Part shown: positions 1 through 7,104 of the stretch, in pieces
How positions within the stretch are numbered: the stretch's first letter is position 1
How the letters are laid out: each line of letters starts with the position of its first letter
NCBI GenBank assembly: GCA_013202335.1
Contig: JABMQR010000049.1
Span: forward strand, 1-9,884
Length of the DNA stretch: 9,884 nt
Source: Bacteroidota bacterium
Lineage (GTDB): Bacteria > Spirochaetota > Spirochaetia > JABMQR01
Reading direction: 5' to 3'
Notes under the pieces: model-generated
Databases searched by the model: none
What the model saw: the letters and a program-made list of their open reading frames with translations, nothing else
Told to the model about the DNA's origin: nothing
Program-made: the position numbers and the translations under genes

Positions 1-8
1 AATTGCAT

Positions 9-854
9 CTATTTCAAACGTCCGGCTGCATTCTGAGCCAATCCGAAGTAGTCTTTGAAATCAGAGTTTGTTGCGCCGCTTACAGCATCTGCAACTGACC
101 ATAGCTTAAGGCCGTCATCATCTTTCTCTTTTGCTCTCACCATCTGAGATAAGGAGAACTGAAGACCATTTTCAGCGATAAAACTTTCAATGAACTCTAT
201 ATTGCCGATCCATGTCTGTCCGGTGTTCCAGTAGCCGGGAGCAGTCTTTTTAGTTACCCCGCCGTACGTTGTAGTAGTTATAGGAATAGCTGTTCCTTCA
301 AAACCGGTTAACAGCTTGAATTGTCCGGAACCAACCAAATCATAATAAGCAGCCATACTTACCTGGTTTCTCAGAATTGTTTTTTCGAGATCCTTTGAAC
401 CTGCAGCAGCTCCTGTTTCGTCGGCTTCAATATAGGAAAATCCTGTTCCCGTTTTCAGTGCTACATAGACACTTTCACCGTATTCTATATACTTTGCAAC
501 ATATGCTTCCTCTCCATGACTGATAAAGGTTGCGGTATTTTCCGTATCCCATTCTGGTTCATTGATATCAACGACTGCGAGGGTGTGAGGCAGGAAAGCA
601 TCATCAAGATAGACACTTAAAAGTCCATTGGCATCTATGGTAACTTCAGCCTTTCCCACATATCCGCCGTGGGTATAACCATAGGCAGTTTCTACCTGGT
701 TAGGTGCATAATTTCCGGCAACCTCAACGACTATTTCTGCAGCCTCTTCCTGAACTGGAGCTTCAACGACCGTTTCTTCAGCCTCTTTTTCTCCACCGGC
801 AAAAAGCGGGAACATTAATAGTGTGATCAATACCATAATAATAATTTTTTTCAT
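9..854 (-). CDS. Exported FMN-binding-domain protein (probable covalent flavin carrier)
   Basis: This 281-residue exported protein probably carries FMN in the periplasm or outside the cell. I place the start at 854, not at the longer in-frame ATG at 923, because 854 has an AAAGGAGA ribosome binding site six bases upstream and opens a typical signal peptide (MKKII, then a hydrophobic run to LFAGG at about residue 20). No lipobox cysteine is visible, so it is probably soluble or anchored by the uncleaved signal; a Glu/Val/Ala-rich linker follows (about 23-45). Near the C-terminus, residues 256-264 read D-A-V-S-G-A-T-N-S. This matches the D-x-x-S/T-G-A-T-x-S motif of FMN_bind proteins (RnfG, NqrC), where ApbE attaches FMN to the threonine, here T262. 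The region of about 55-270 would be one expanded FMN_bind domain. It faces away from resB-ccsA. The electron partner is unknown and no apbE gene lies in the window. The domain call is fairly firm; the physiological role is inferred. Confidence 0.72.
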   Translation of the reverse strand: MKKIIIMVLITLLMFPLFAGGEKEAEETVVEAPVQEEAAEIVVEVAGNYAPNQVETAYGYTHGGYVGKAEVTIDANGLLSVYLDDAFLPHTLAVVDINEPEWDTENTATFISHGEEAYVAKYIEYGESVYVALKTGTGFSYIEADETGAAAGSKDLEKTILRNQVSMAAYYDLVGSGQFKLLTGFEGTAIPITTTTYGGVTKKTAPGYWNTGQTWIGNIEFIESFIAENGLQFSLSQMVRAKEKDDDGLKLWSVADAVSGATNSDFKDYFGLAQNAAGRLK

Positions 855-885
855 AGCAATTCTCCTTTGTATATTGAATGTAAAA

Positions 886-914
886 ACTAAAAGACTATAT
901 CTGCCAGATGTCAA
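886..914 (-). promoter_or_regulatory. Sigma-70-type promoter for the FMN-binding protein gene
   Basis: On the minus strand there is a perfect TTGACA -35 box (909-914). A 17-base spacer separates it from TTTAGT (886-891, four of six matches to TATAAT). This predicts a start of transcription near 879 and a leader of about 25 bases carrying the AAAGGAGA ribosome binding site at 861-868. The geometry agrees with the start codon chosen at 854. It also places the longer candidate start (923) upstream of the promoter. Confidence 0.6.
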
Positions 915-990
915 AGAGAACAAAATAAATTGTTATCTATAATTTATTATCAAAATAGTAAGCTATACAAAATCTTCTGTCAATAAAATA

Positions 991-1009
991 GTTCATAATA
1001 TTTATGAAC
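991..1009. repeat. Perfect 8-bp inverted repeat, operator-like
   Basis: GTTCATAA and TTATGAAC form a perfect 8-bp palindrome around a 3-base centre (TAT). It lies about 77 bp upstream of the -35 box of the FMN-binding protein gene and about 440 bp upstream of resB. Its size and symmetry suit a dimeric repressor or activator site, and it is too short and AT-rich to be a terminator. No regulator gene is adjacent, so the binding protein is unknown. The AT-rich surroundings raise the chance of a random palindrome. Confidence 0.35.
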
Positions 1010-1224
1010 ATTAACAAATATTAAATAATTTTGTAATATTTTAAATTATTTATATCCCAAAAAATTTAATAATATGATTAAGTATTTTGAGTTTTCGCTA
1101 TTCAGAATTAGTTCTTTATCTGGATATATTTTTTTGTATATTCAGTAAGTATCAGTTTGTACTGCCAATAAATGTGATTGAAAAATTCATGTTTAGATTT
1201 TGAAATATCTAACCTAATATCTTT

Positions 1225-1267
1225 CCTGTAAACAGGTTAAACTTGGTAACCCACCGTCTTCGGGTCA
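1225..1267. repeat. Cluster of overlapping short hairpins in the probable resB leader
   Basis: Three short stems lie side by side. CCTG/CAGG closes over TAAA (1225-1236). GGTTA/TAACC pairs 1235-1239 with 1247-1251. GTAACCC/GGGTCAC pairs 1246-1252 with 1262-1268, with one mismatch. The second and third share bases, so they are mutually exclusive, which resembles a switchable leader. I compared the stretch from memory with common riboswitch cores (c-di-GMP-I, cobalamin, glycine, preQ1, fluoride) and found no match. Whether it is transcribed with resB is not shown. Confidence 0.3.
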
Positions 1268-1450
1268 CTTTATAAATAATGCTGTTGCTTTGAATGAAAA
1301 GCCGGAATAAATTGCCGGGTAATCCTATTCAAATGTTTTCAAGGAAACAATAACTGCAATAGTATAAAATTTGAGATAATGAAGGTTGAAGTCAATTTTT
1401 AAAATGGATAACATGCTAAACGAACGACACTCGTAAGGATTAGGTAAGAA

Positions 1451-2401
1451 ATGAGTCATATCATACATCTAATATATAGATTTTTTAGATCAACAAAACT
1501 TGCAATTGTTCTGATCTTTTACGGGGTTGTTATCTCCATAATAGGTACCATTCTACCCCAGGAACAGCAGATAAGTTATTATGTCAATAATTATTCTGCT
1601 GTTACTGCCCGGCTTATAACAATTACCGGAGCAGACAGAATAACAACCTCTCTATTTACCATCATTCCCACACTGCTGTTTTTTATTAATCTGCTTGTGT
1701 GCACAGTTTCAAGACTGCATACCAGAATTTCCCATGGTGCAATAAAACGTTTCGGCCCAGATATTCTTCATTTGGCTCTTATTCTGCTGATCATTGGGAG
1801 TGGGGTATCAGTGTTAGAGAGATCCTCAACGATGTGGTACCTTGAAACAGGTGATACGGCAGCGATTAATGCAAAGTATGATTTGAAACTAAGCAATTTG
1901 GAGTTCCTTACCTATGAAGATGGGAGAACAAGGGATTGGATCTCAACTGTTTCAATTTCGGGGAGCGGAAAGAGATCAGGAACATTTCGTGTTGAAGTGA
2001 ATAGGCCACTCAATTTGGGTAAAGGAAAGCTGTATCAATTTGACTACCGGTTGATACATGCTGTCACACTAGTGGCTGAGGGCGGAGTTTCAGTAGAGCT
2101 GGATCAGGGTGCTCTTATTAGCCTTGAGAGCGGCATGTTTCAATATCTCGGCAATAAGCTGATGGCAGGAGTTGATTCTGCGCAATTCAGGGAATACGGC
2201 GGTGCATCAAAACAGATCTATGCATTTGGAAGCGGTGATGAAATAGAACGGTTTACGGTTGATCAATTGATAACCAAAGAGCAAACCGGACTGAAATATG
2301 CCGAAGACCCCGGTGCGGTAATGGTATTTATTGCCCTTTTTCTTTTTACTGCGGGAATGGCTTTAACAATTTATCAGAAGATGAAGGATAAGAAGATATG
2401 A
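1451..2401 (+). CDS. resB: Cytochrome c biogenesis protein ResB (Ccs1)
   Basis: ResB/Ccs1 is one half of the System II haem-delivery and cytochrome c synthetase complex, which works with CcsA/ResC to attach haem to CXXCH motifs on the outer face of the membrane. The protein has the family layout in 316 residues. Three N-terminal membrane helices lie at about 17-37 (ending GTILPQ), 66-87 and 101-121, with a histidine (H107) in the third. An extracytoplasmic domain follows (about 122-285), then a last helix at about 288-307. The domain contains the ResB signatures VNRPLNLGKGKLYQFDY (183-199) and GLKYAEDPG (280-288). It is shorter than Bacillus ResB (about 540), as in the compact versions of several anaerobes. 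The start is preceded by weak AAGGAT and AGGT elements. Its TGA overlaps the ccsA start, implying translational coupling. No thioredoxin-like ResA, CcdA or c-type cytochrome is in view. Confidence 0.88.
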   Translation: MSHIIHLIYRFFRSTKLAIVLIFYGVVISIIGTILPQEQQISYYVNNYSAVTARLITITGADRITTSLFTIIPTLLFFINLLVCTVSRLHTRISHGAIKRFGPDILHLALILLIIGSGVSVLERSSTMWYLETGDTAAINAKYDLKLSNLEFLTYEDGRTRDWISTVSISGSGKRSGTFRVEVNRPLNLGKGKLYQFDYRLIHAVTLVAEGGVSVELDQGALISLESGMFQYLGNKLMAGVDSAQFREYGGASKQIYAFGSGDEIERFTVDQLITKEQTGLKYAEDPGAVMVFIALFLFTAGMALTIYQKMKDKKI

Positions 2402-3180
2402 TAGCAACGATAGCGTTTTTTATATTGATCACTGCACTTGCAGTACAAATTTATTTTATTATTAAAGATAGTGAGAAGCCCGATCCGGTTACCCAGTATA
2501 TGCTTTTTGTCGTCTTTATCCTTTTACTTATTACTACCATTATGCGCAGTTTGAGGATTGATTTTGTAGCGGTAACCTCAACCTATGAAGCACTCTTGCT
2601 TTTTTCTGAGTGTATTGTGCTGGTGCTTGCGGTGTATAGATTTAAGTCCAGGAATAAGGCTCTGCCGTTTATCATGGTCGGGGGCACGCTGATCTCGATA
2701 ATACTGCTGGCACTTGCCTCTTCACCCATTATTCCTGATGAGGCACTGCCTCCGGTTCCAGCCCTTCAGTCATACTGGTTGGTACTGCATATTCTGTTTG
2801 CATTTTTTGGTGAAGCGTTTTTTGCTGTTGCCTTTCTGGCGGCAATCTACTTTCTTGTGGTAAAAGATGAAACAAAAAAGAAGTATGCTGATAGTCTTAT
2901 CTATAAAGCCAATGTAATTGGCTACTTTCTGTATACAACCGGTGGATTACTATTCGGAGCAATTTGGGCATATAACGCCTGGGGCCGCTACTGGGGTTGG
3001 GATCCGAAAGAGACGAGTGCTTTTGTGACCTGGCTTGTGTATACGTTATATCTGCATTTTCGCCTTGTGAAGAAAATGCGCGGTAAATTTACTGCAATAT
3101 TTTCCATTGTGGGATTTTTACTGACTCTTTTCACATTCCTGGGAGTCAACTACCTGATGACAGGCTTGCATAGCTATTGA
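2398..3180 (+). CDS. ccsA: Cytochrome c biogenesis protein CcsA (ResC), haem-handling subunit
   Basis: CcsA is the haem-binding partner of ResB in System II cytochrome c maturation. The 260 residues form about eight membrane helices (about 3-22, 33-50, 62-81, 89-108, 124-154, 172-192, 206-221, 233-254). Residues 189-205 (IWAYNAWGRYWGWDPKE) are the tryptophan-rich WWD domain that defines the haem-handling family. Expected haem-ligand histidines appear at H131, H220 and in the C-terminal GLHSY (H258). Length and C-terminal motif are typical, so the gene looks intact. The start ATG overlaps the resB stop as ATGA, with an AAGGA ribosome binding site inside resB about nine bases upstream. The two genes are therefore one operon and one functional unit. 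Their presence implies that the host makes at least one c-type cytochrome, although none is encoded in this window. Confidence 0.93.
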   Translation: MIATIAFFILITALAVQIYFIIKDSEKPDPVTQYMLFVVFILLLITTIMRSLRIDFVAVTSTYEALLLFSECIVLVLAVYRFKSRNKALPFIMVGGTLISIILLALASSPIIPDEALPPVPALQSYWLVLHILFAFFGEAFFAVAFLAAIYFLVVKDETKKKYADSLIYKANVIGYFLYTTGGLLFGAIWAYNAWGRYWGWDPKETSAFVTWLVYTLYLHFRLVKKMRGKFTAIFSIVGFLLTLFTFLGVNYLMTGLHSY

Positions 3181-3193
3181 TTTGATAGGAATA

Positions 3194-3226
3194 CAAAAAA
3201 ACCCAACACAAAGGGGTGTTGGGTTT
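3194..3226 (-). terminator. Intrinsic terminator between convergent ccsA and alcohol dehydrogenase genes
   Basis: Bases 3199-3209 and 3216-3226 form a perfect 11-bp stem (AAACCCAACAC with GTGTTGGGTTT) around a 6-base loop. Read on the minus strand, the stem is followed by seven T residues (3194-3200, partly the end of the stem). This makes it a textbook terminator for the dehydrogenase gene, whose stop lies 25 bases away. On the plus strand only three T residues follow the stem, so termination of ccsA may be weaker, but the hairpin probably serves both convergent units. Confidence 0.85.
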
Positions 3227-3250
3227 GCCAGTAGTAAATAAGTGTTTTTT

Positions 3251-4414
3251 CTATATATCAGCAAGCTGGTAGATGGCATAAATATCATCACGGAAGAGTT
3301 TTTTTAAGTTCCCCAGTGGTCCATTTTCAGCTGCCTTATCAGCCATTTCTCCCATACGGTCATCCTTAACGCCAAGCTCTTTGAGCGTAACGGGTAACCC
3401 CATCTCTCCAAAAAAGTTTTCAAGCCGTTTAATTCCTTCCAGTACTGTTCTCTCATCAGAATCGATATCGATCTCAACATCAAAAACCCGATTGAAAAAC
3501 TGGACAAATTTGCTGATATGTTCATTATAGACATATTTCATCCAGGCTGGAAAAACAACTGAAAGACCGGCTCCATGAGCGACATCATAAATTGCACTCA
3601 GTTCATGCTCTACATCATGCGAACCCCAGTCTCCGACTCTTCCTGTTTCTAACAGATCATTATGGGCAATCGTTCCTGCCCACATAATTTCTGCCCGTGC
3701 ATCGTAATCTTTCGGATTATCTTTCACGATCAGCGCATTACGAATTACTGATTTCAGGGTTGCCTCGATGAGTCTGTCAGTAAGGTCAACTTTTTGTACT
3801 TTGGTGAAATACCGCTCCATTAAATGGGCCATAATATCGGCTACACCGCAGGCTGTCTGAAAATCAGGCAGACTAAAAGTGAGTTCCGGATTTAAAATTG
3901 CGAATTTCGGATTAAGACGTGAAGAGTGAATAGCTCTTTTGTACCAGCCGTCCTCATTCGTTACAACAGAGTGTGGGCTGGATTCACTTCCAGCGGCGGG
4001 TATAGTAAGCACGCATCCAAGAGGAAGAGCCCGTTCTATTTCCAGTCCTGAAAAAAGTTCCCACACATCACCATCATAATAGACACCTGCAGCAATAGCT
4101 TTAGCTGAATCGATTACGCTGCCGCCGCCAACTGCAAGAATGAAATCTATATTCTCTTTTTTGCAGAGTGCGATTCCTTCCCGGACAAGACTGAGTCGCG
4201 GGTTAGGCATTGCTCCCGGAAGTTCGACGATCTCAATTCCGGCCTCTGCCAATGACTTGCAGATTGTGTCGTAAAGACCAATTCTTTTTATGCTTCCTCC
4301 TCCGTAATGGAGAAGTACTTTTCTTGCATACGGTTTTATCTCTTCAGCTGTCTGAAGCTCTGTCCCTTTGCCGAAAATAATTTTTGTAGTGTTGTGAAAT
4401 TGAAAATTGTTCAT
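3251..4414 (-). CDS. Iron-containing alcohol dehydrogenase, YqhD/BdhA-like
   Basis: This is a group III (Fe/Zn-dependent) alcohol dehydrogenase, expected to reduce short- and medium-chain aldehydes with NADPH in the cytoplasm. At 387 residues it has the length of E. coli YqhD, and the start (MNNF) and core motifs line up with it. The N-terminal cofactor domain has YGGGSIKR (37-44), matching the phosphate-contacting loop of YqhD, and GGGSVIDSAK (96-105). Metal ligands expected by analogy with YqhD are D193, H197, H266 and H280, found in VADIMAH (191-197), GSHDVEH (264-270) and YDVAH (276-280). All are present, so the enzyme should be active. An AAGGAG ribosome binding site (4420-4425) sits five bases before the ATG. 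It ends at a strong terminator and is monocistronic. A divergent AraC-type regulator suggests aldehyde-responsive control, as in yqhC-yqhD. True substrate and metal cannot be read from the sequence. Confidence 0.9.
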   Translation of the reverse strand: MNNFQFHNTTKIIFGKGTELQTAEEIKPYARKVLLHYGGGSIKRIGLYDTICKSLAEAGIEIVELPGAMPNPRLSLVREGIALCKKENIDFILAVGGGSVIDSAKAIAAGVYYDGDVWELFSGLEIERALPLGCVLTIPAAGSESSPHSVVTNEDGWYKRAIHSSRLNPKFAILNPELTFSLPDFQTACGVADIMAHLMERYFTKVQKVDLTDRLIEATLKSVIRNALIVKDNPKDYDARAEIMWAGTIAHNDLLETGRVGDWGSHDVEHELSAIYDVAHGAGLSVVFPAWMKYVYNEHISKFVQFFNRVFDVEIDIDSDERTVLEGIKRLENFFGEMGLPVTLKELGVKDDRMGEMADKAAENGPLGNLKKLFRDDIYAIYQLADI

Positions 4415-4440
4415 TATTGCTCCTTGCGGTACATTTTCCG

Positions 4441-4512
4441 CATATAGGTATTTACAGTTAAACTAGTAACGATATACCTGTATTATATCTACTCTCTGAA
4501 AAGAAGTATAAT
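4441..4512. promoter_or_regulatory. Divergent promoter/operator region for dehydrogenase and AraC-type regulator
   Basis: An interrupted inverted repeat pairs CATATAGGTAT (4441-4451) with ATACCTGTATT (4474-4484), matching at nine of eleven positions. The arm centres are about 33 bp apart, close to three helical turns, as expected for a dimeric AraC-type protein. A TATAAT at 4507-4512 on the plus strand is a good -10 for the regulator. Its -35 position (4484-4489) is poor and touches the right arm. On the minus strand, TATAAT at 4482-4487 is a good -10 for the dehydrogenase and overlaps the right arm. Good -10 boxes with weak -35 boxes suit regulator-dependent promoters. Confidence 0.5.
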
Positions 4513-4542
4513 GTATATTACTGCTATAAACGGCTAAATGGA

Positions 4543-5469
4543 ATGGAAAATTATCCCTTTTTCATGTATAAAAGTTGTATGATGAAAAAAAATGATGTAG
4601 AAAACCTGATTCTCAAATCCTTTGAGCAAAATATAAAAGTCGACTTTATAGCCGGTCGGCGGAGTTGCAGCAGTCCAAAAAATTCAATTACTGACAGGGT
4701 TAACTACTTCATAAATATTATTCAGGTTCTTGAAGGTGATTTCTATTACCAGTTTGAAGGGGATGATAAGAGAGTTCTTGAGAAAGAGTGTGTCTTATGC
4801 ATACCTTCCGGGATAAGGCACAATTATGGAATGGAAAGTAGTACTGGAATTATTCGCTGGGCTGATATCCAGGTCACATTGCTGGAAGTTCTGACATTAG
4901 ATCAACTGTTTACCTACCCGCAAGTACTTGGACCTAAAGAGGGTCACGTTATTGGCAATGCTGTTGAGAACCTTTCAGCACTGCGCAAAACAGGTTACAA
5001 AAACGGAATCCGGGATATAGCCGCATCTAAGAAGTATAGTTTTGATATTCTTCACAGCTTGCTGCAGCAATCCCAGCTTAAACCACAGGCATATGGATTT
5101 CTCAAGCGTATTGATCGTATGTATCCAATACTGAAATATATTGAAGATAACCTTTCAACTTCGCTTTCAAGGAAAATCATCGCTGATCAGATGAATCTTT
5201 CGGTGAACCGCTGTCATAGCCTTTTTAAGGAGAGTACAAATATGACAATAAAGGAATATGTAAATAGAAAACGTTTGGAGAAATCCCAGATATTTCTGGC
5301 TACCACCGATAAAACATTACATCAGATAGCCTTGGAACTGAGTTTTTATGATGCCTTTCATTTAAGTAAAGTATTTAAGAATACATTCGGGATTTCGCCA
5401 TCAGTGTACAGGGCCAGAGCCAGAATGTTTATGGAGGACACCTTTGATTCTGCAGATCCCGTTTCATAG
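4543..5469 (+). CDS. AraC-family transcriptional regulator with N-terminal cupin-like domain
   Basis: This 308-residue DNA-binding regulator has a typical two-part layout. The N-terminal half has an AraC-type cupin stretch: a QVLEGDFYYQF strand (61-71) and IPSGIRHNYG (87-96), likely the effector-sensing barrel. The C-terminal half has the double helix-turn-helix of the AraC/XylS family. The first helix pair is at about 207-228. The second is at about 257-280, followed by the signature FHLSKVFKNTFGISPSVYR (272-290). The start is not certain: no strong ribosome binding site precedes 4543, and in-frame ATGs lie at codons 8, 13 and 14. I keep 4543 because it follows the best -10 box by about 30 bases. 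The gene is divergent from the aldehyde/alcohol dehydrogenase gene, its most likely target, and it probably controls itself too. The inducer is unknown. Confidence 0.87.
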   Translation: MENYPFFMYKSCMMKKNDVENLILKSFEQNIKVDFIAGRRSCSSPKNSITDRVNYFINIIQVLEGDFYYQFEGDDKRVLEKECVLCIPSGIRHNYGMESSTGIIRWADIQVTLLEVLTLDQLFTYPQVLGPKEGHVIGNAVENLSALRKTGYKNGIRDIAASKKYSFDILHSLLQQSQLKPQAYGFLKRIDRMYPILKYIEDNLSTSLSRKIIADQMNLSVNRCHSLFKESTNMTIKEYVNRKRLEKSQIFLATTDKTLHQIALELSFYDAFHLSKVFKNTFGISPSVYRARARMFMEDTFDSADPVS

Positions 5470-5638
5470 CAGTATATTGTGACACCCGATCAGCACGATA
5501 TTTCTCCCTGTTTTCAGTAGGGTGAGAACATCACAGGTTCCCCAAAAAGAGAAATTGACTGAATTAGGTCTTGAGTGGATTTTAGATAGTTAATGTAGTG
5601 GAGCAAGGGTTAGGTTTCTGTTGCTGTCTGTTGTTTTA

Positions 5639-7060
5639 CTACTTTCCTTTTAGAATATAGTTAATTACATCCCGGGCAGTAAAATCGGCTTTTTTCCTCA
5701 ATAGATTCCTTACATTTTCCAGGCGGGAACCAATGGTTACAATAGCCTTTTCGGTATATCCGTCGTCATATTCGCTAGGCATCCCTACTGTTGCAAATAA
5801 TGCATTGCAGAGGCAGCGTTTCCCTGTTGTTCCCTCATTAACAACACCATCTTTATTTTCGAAAGCTTCCGTTGTTTCTGCGGAGCATCGGTATCCGATA
5901 GAACCGTCCTCTTTTTTGTAGAGCTGTCGCAGGTAGCCGAGGTTGCAGACTTTTTTCCGGCTCTCAAAGAGAGCGGTTTCGGAAAGTGTATCAAGTAAGC
6001 GCATTACCTTAAAAGGGAACCCTGTAGGGGAAGCATTAGTGTCAGTACTGACATAACTCATTCCCCGGCTAACGGTTTCCAGAATCCGTCTTTTTAAATC
6101 AGGAAATATTCCGGATTCCCTGCAGAGAGCAAATGGTGATCCCACCTGTATTCCTGCTGCACCGGTAGCTAAGGCGGCTTCCAGTTGTTCCGGTTCTCCA
6201 TAAGAGCCGGCCATCCAGAAAGGGACTCCAAGCTCTTTAAGTTTTTCCGTATTTATCTTATCACGATCGCCGTAAATTGGTTCTCCGGATTCATCCAGAA
6301 TCATCTTTCCACGTGGGGGAGCATTGTGTCCTCCCGCTACATGGCCTTCTATAATTAGTCCATCAATTGGACCTGTGGCTTTTTTCGCCATAAGGTTTGC
6401 CAGAAGATTGGAAGAGACGATAGGCAGAAATTTGGGGAGAGTAAGTGAAGGAAGTTTTCTCCCAAAAAGGGATATGGGGTCAAAATGAGAAAAGAAACTC
6501 TCTTCTTTCCCTGCATTCTCTACGTTAAGTCTCAGGCTTGCAGGCAGGTTCTTCACCAGTTTTCTGAGTATTCCCGGGAATTCCAGAGGGATTCCCGCAC
6601 CTACGATTACATAATCAATTCCCGCTAAAAGGGCTCCGTACAGTGAAGAAAGACTTGGAAGCTGCAATTTCTCCAGATAGTTGACTCCCACAGACCCGGT
6701 TTGTCCCTCTTTAGCCAACCATGTTTCGGAAAAATTGGCAGCTACGGTTAATTCATTGAGATTGTCATTATTCTTGATGGTGAAAATAGGAACTCTGGCA
6801 TAGTGATGCCGTCTTTTGATTCCGCCTGGAACAAAATAGCGCTCCAAAATATGCCGGGCGGCATCACGAAAGGGAAATGCGGCTAAAGCCCGTCTCATAT
6901 GCCCGCCTGGATCACCATCCTGAAGTCTGCGTACCAGTACTCCATCCAAACCTGTCCCGGATATTACACCGAGTTGTCCAGCACTGGATACCGCTCTGGC
7001 CAATCGCCAGTTTGAAACGCCTATACCCATACCGCCTTGAATCAGGAGAGGATTACTCAT
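5639..7060 (-). CDS. Nitronate monooxygenase / 2-nitropropane dioxygenase-family flavoenzyme, long form
   Basis: This is a TIM-barrel FMN enzyme of the nitronate monooxygenase family, whose members oxidise nitronates or act as related FMN oxidoreductases and enoyl reductases. Visible motifs, in order, are QGGMG (8-12), ISGTG (33-37), VGVNYLEK (124-131), GAGIP (154-158), EGHVAGGHNAPPRG (238-251, with the AGGH histidine used as catalytic base in characterised members) and the phosphate-binding run AGSYGEPEQL...GAAGIQVGSPF (284-310). At 473 residues it is longer than the usual 320-360. The extra C-terminal part (about 340-473) has four cysteines, C372, C392, C416 and C418, which might bind a metal or Fe-S cluster. 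An AAGGAG ribosome binding site (7066-7071) lies five bases before the ATG. It forms a single-gene unit, so context gives no substrate. The family is secure, the reaction is not; a PfaD/FabK-like reductase role is the main alternative. Confidence 0.85.
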   Translation of the reverse strand: MSNPLLIQGGMGIGVSNWRLARAVSSAGQLGVISGTGLDGVLVRRLQDGDPGGHMRRALAAFPFRDAARHILERYFVPGGIKRRHHYARVPIFTIKNNDNLNELTVAANFSETWLAKEGQTGSVGVNYLEKLQLPSLSSLYGALLAGIDYVIVGAGIPLEFPGILRKLVKNLPASLRLNVENAGKEESFFSHFDPISLFGRKLPSLTLPKFLPIVSSNLLANLMAKKATGPIDGLIIEGHVAGGHNAPPRGKMILDESGEPIYGDRDKINTEKLKELGVPFWMAGSYGEPEQLEAALATGAAGIQVGSPFALCRESGIFPDLKRRILETVSRGMSYVSTDTNASPTGFPFKVMRLLDTLSETALFESRKKVCNLGYLRQLYKKEDGSIGYRCSAETTEAFENKDGVVNEGTTGKRCLCNALFATVGMPSEYDDGYTEKAIVTIGSRLENVRNLLRKKADFTARDVINYILKGK

Positions 7061-7077
7061 GAAGACTCCTTATTGTC

Positions 7078-7104
7078 TTTATACATGAGTTAATAATATG
7101 TCAA
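7078..7104 (-). promoter_or_regulatory. Possible promoter for the nitronate monooxygenase-like gene
   Basis: On the minus strand a perfect TTGACA (7099-7104) is followed after 15 bases by TATAAA (7078-7083). The boxes are good, but the spacing is short. The predicted transcription start (about 7071) would fall on the ribosome binding site, leaving a leader of about 11 bases. A second -10-like box, TATACT (7116-7121), lacks a good -35. I rate this as suggestive only. Confidence 0.3.

Larger units (their letters stand above)
915..1450. other. Long AT-rich intergenic region between divergent genes
   Basis: No credible protein gene lies here. The left part (about 925-1100) is extremely AT-rich. 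It contains an inverted repeat at 991-1009 and an all-A/T inverted repeat with 10-bp arms (1022-1031 and 1043-1052) that may be a composition effect. The right part (about 1211-1349) is richer in G+C and can fold into several short hairpins ahead of resB. No convincing -35/-10 pair for resB stands out; a weak one is TTGAAA (1178-1183) with TGAAAT (1201-1206). A 10-codon ORF at 1404-1436 just before resB has no supporting evidence. Confidence 0.6.

Noticed and set aside
855..923. N-terminal extension of the FMN-binding protein starting at 923
   Set aside because: It would put residues ahead of a clear signal peptide, has no ribosome binding site, and begins upstream of the best promoter (886-914).
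1022..1052. All-A/T inverted repeat with 10-bp arms
   Set aside because: It lies in a stretch that is almost entirely A and T, where such palindromes arise easily by chance; not listed as a functional site.
1231..1330. Riboswitch (c-di-GMP-I or similar) because of GGTAACCC and GCCGG elements
   Set aside because: On both strands the order of conserved elements does not fit the c-di-GMP-I core or other classes I compared from memory; kept only as an unidentified structured leader.
1404..1436. Ten-codon ORF just upstream of resB as a leader peptide
   Set aside because: No ribosome binding site, no run of regulatory codons, and nothing that sets it apart from chance.
3304..3534. Minus-strand ORF inside the dehydrogenase gene
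   Set aside because: A frame shadow of a complete, motif-rich gene on the same strand.
5508..5530. Terminator between the AraC-type regulator and the flavoenzyme gene
   Set aside because: Only a bulged CCCT/AGGG hairpin with short flanking pairs is present and no T-run follows on either strand, so I cannot support a terminator in this 169-base gap.
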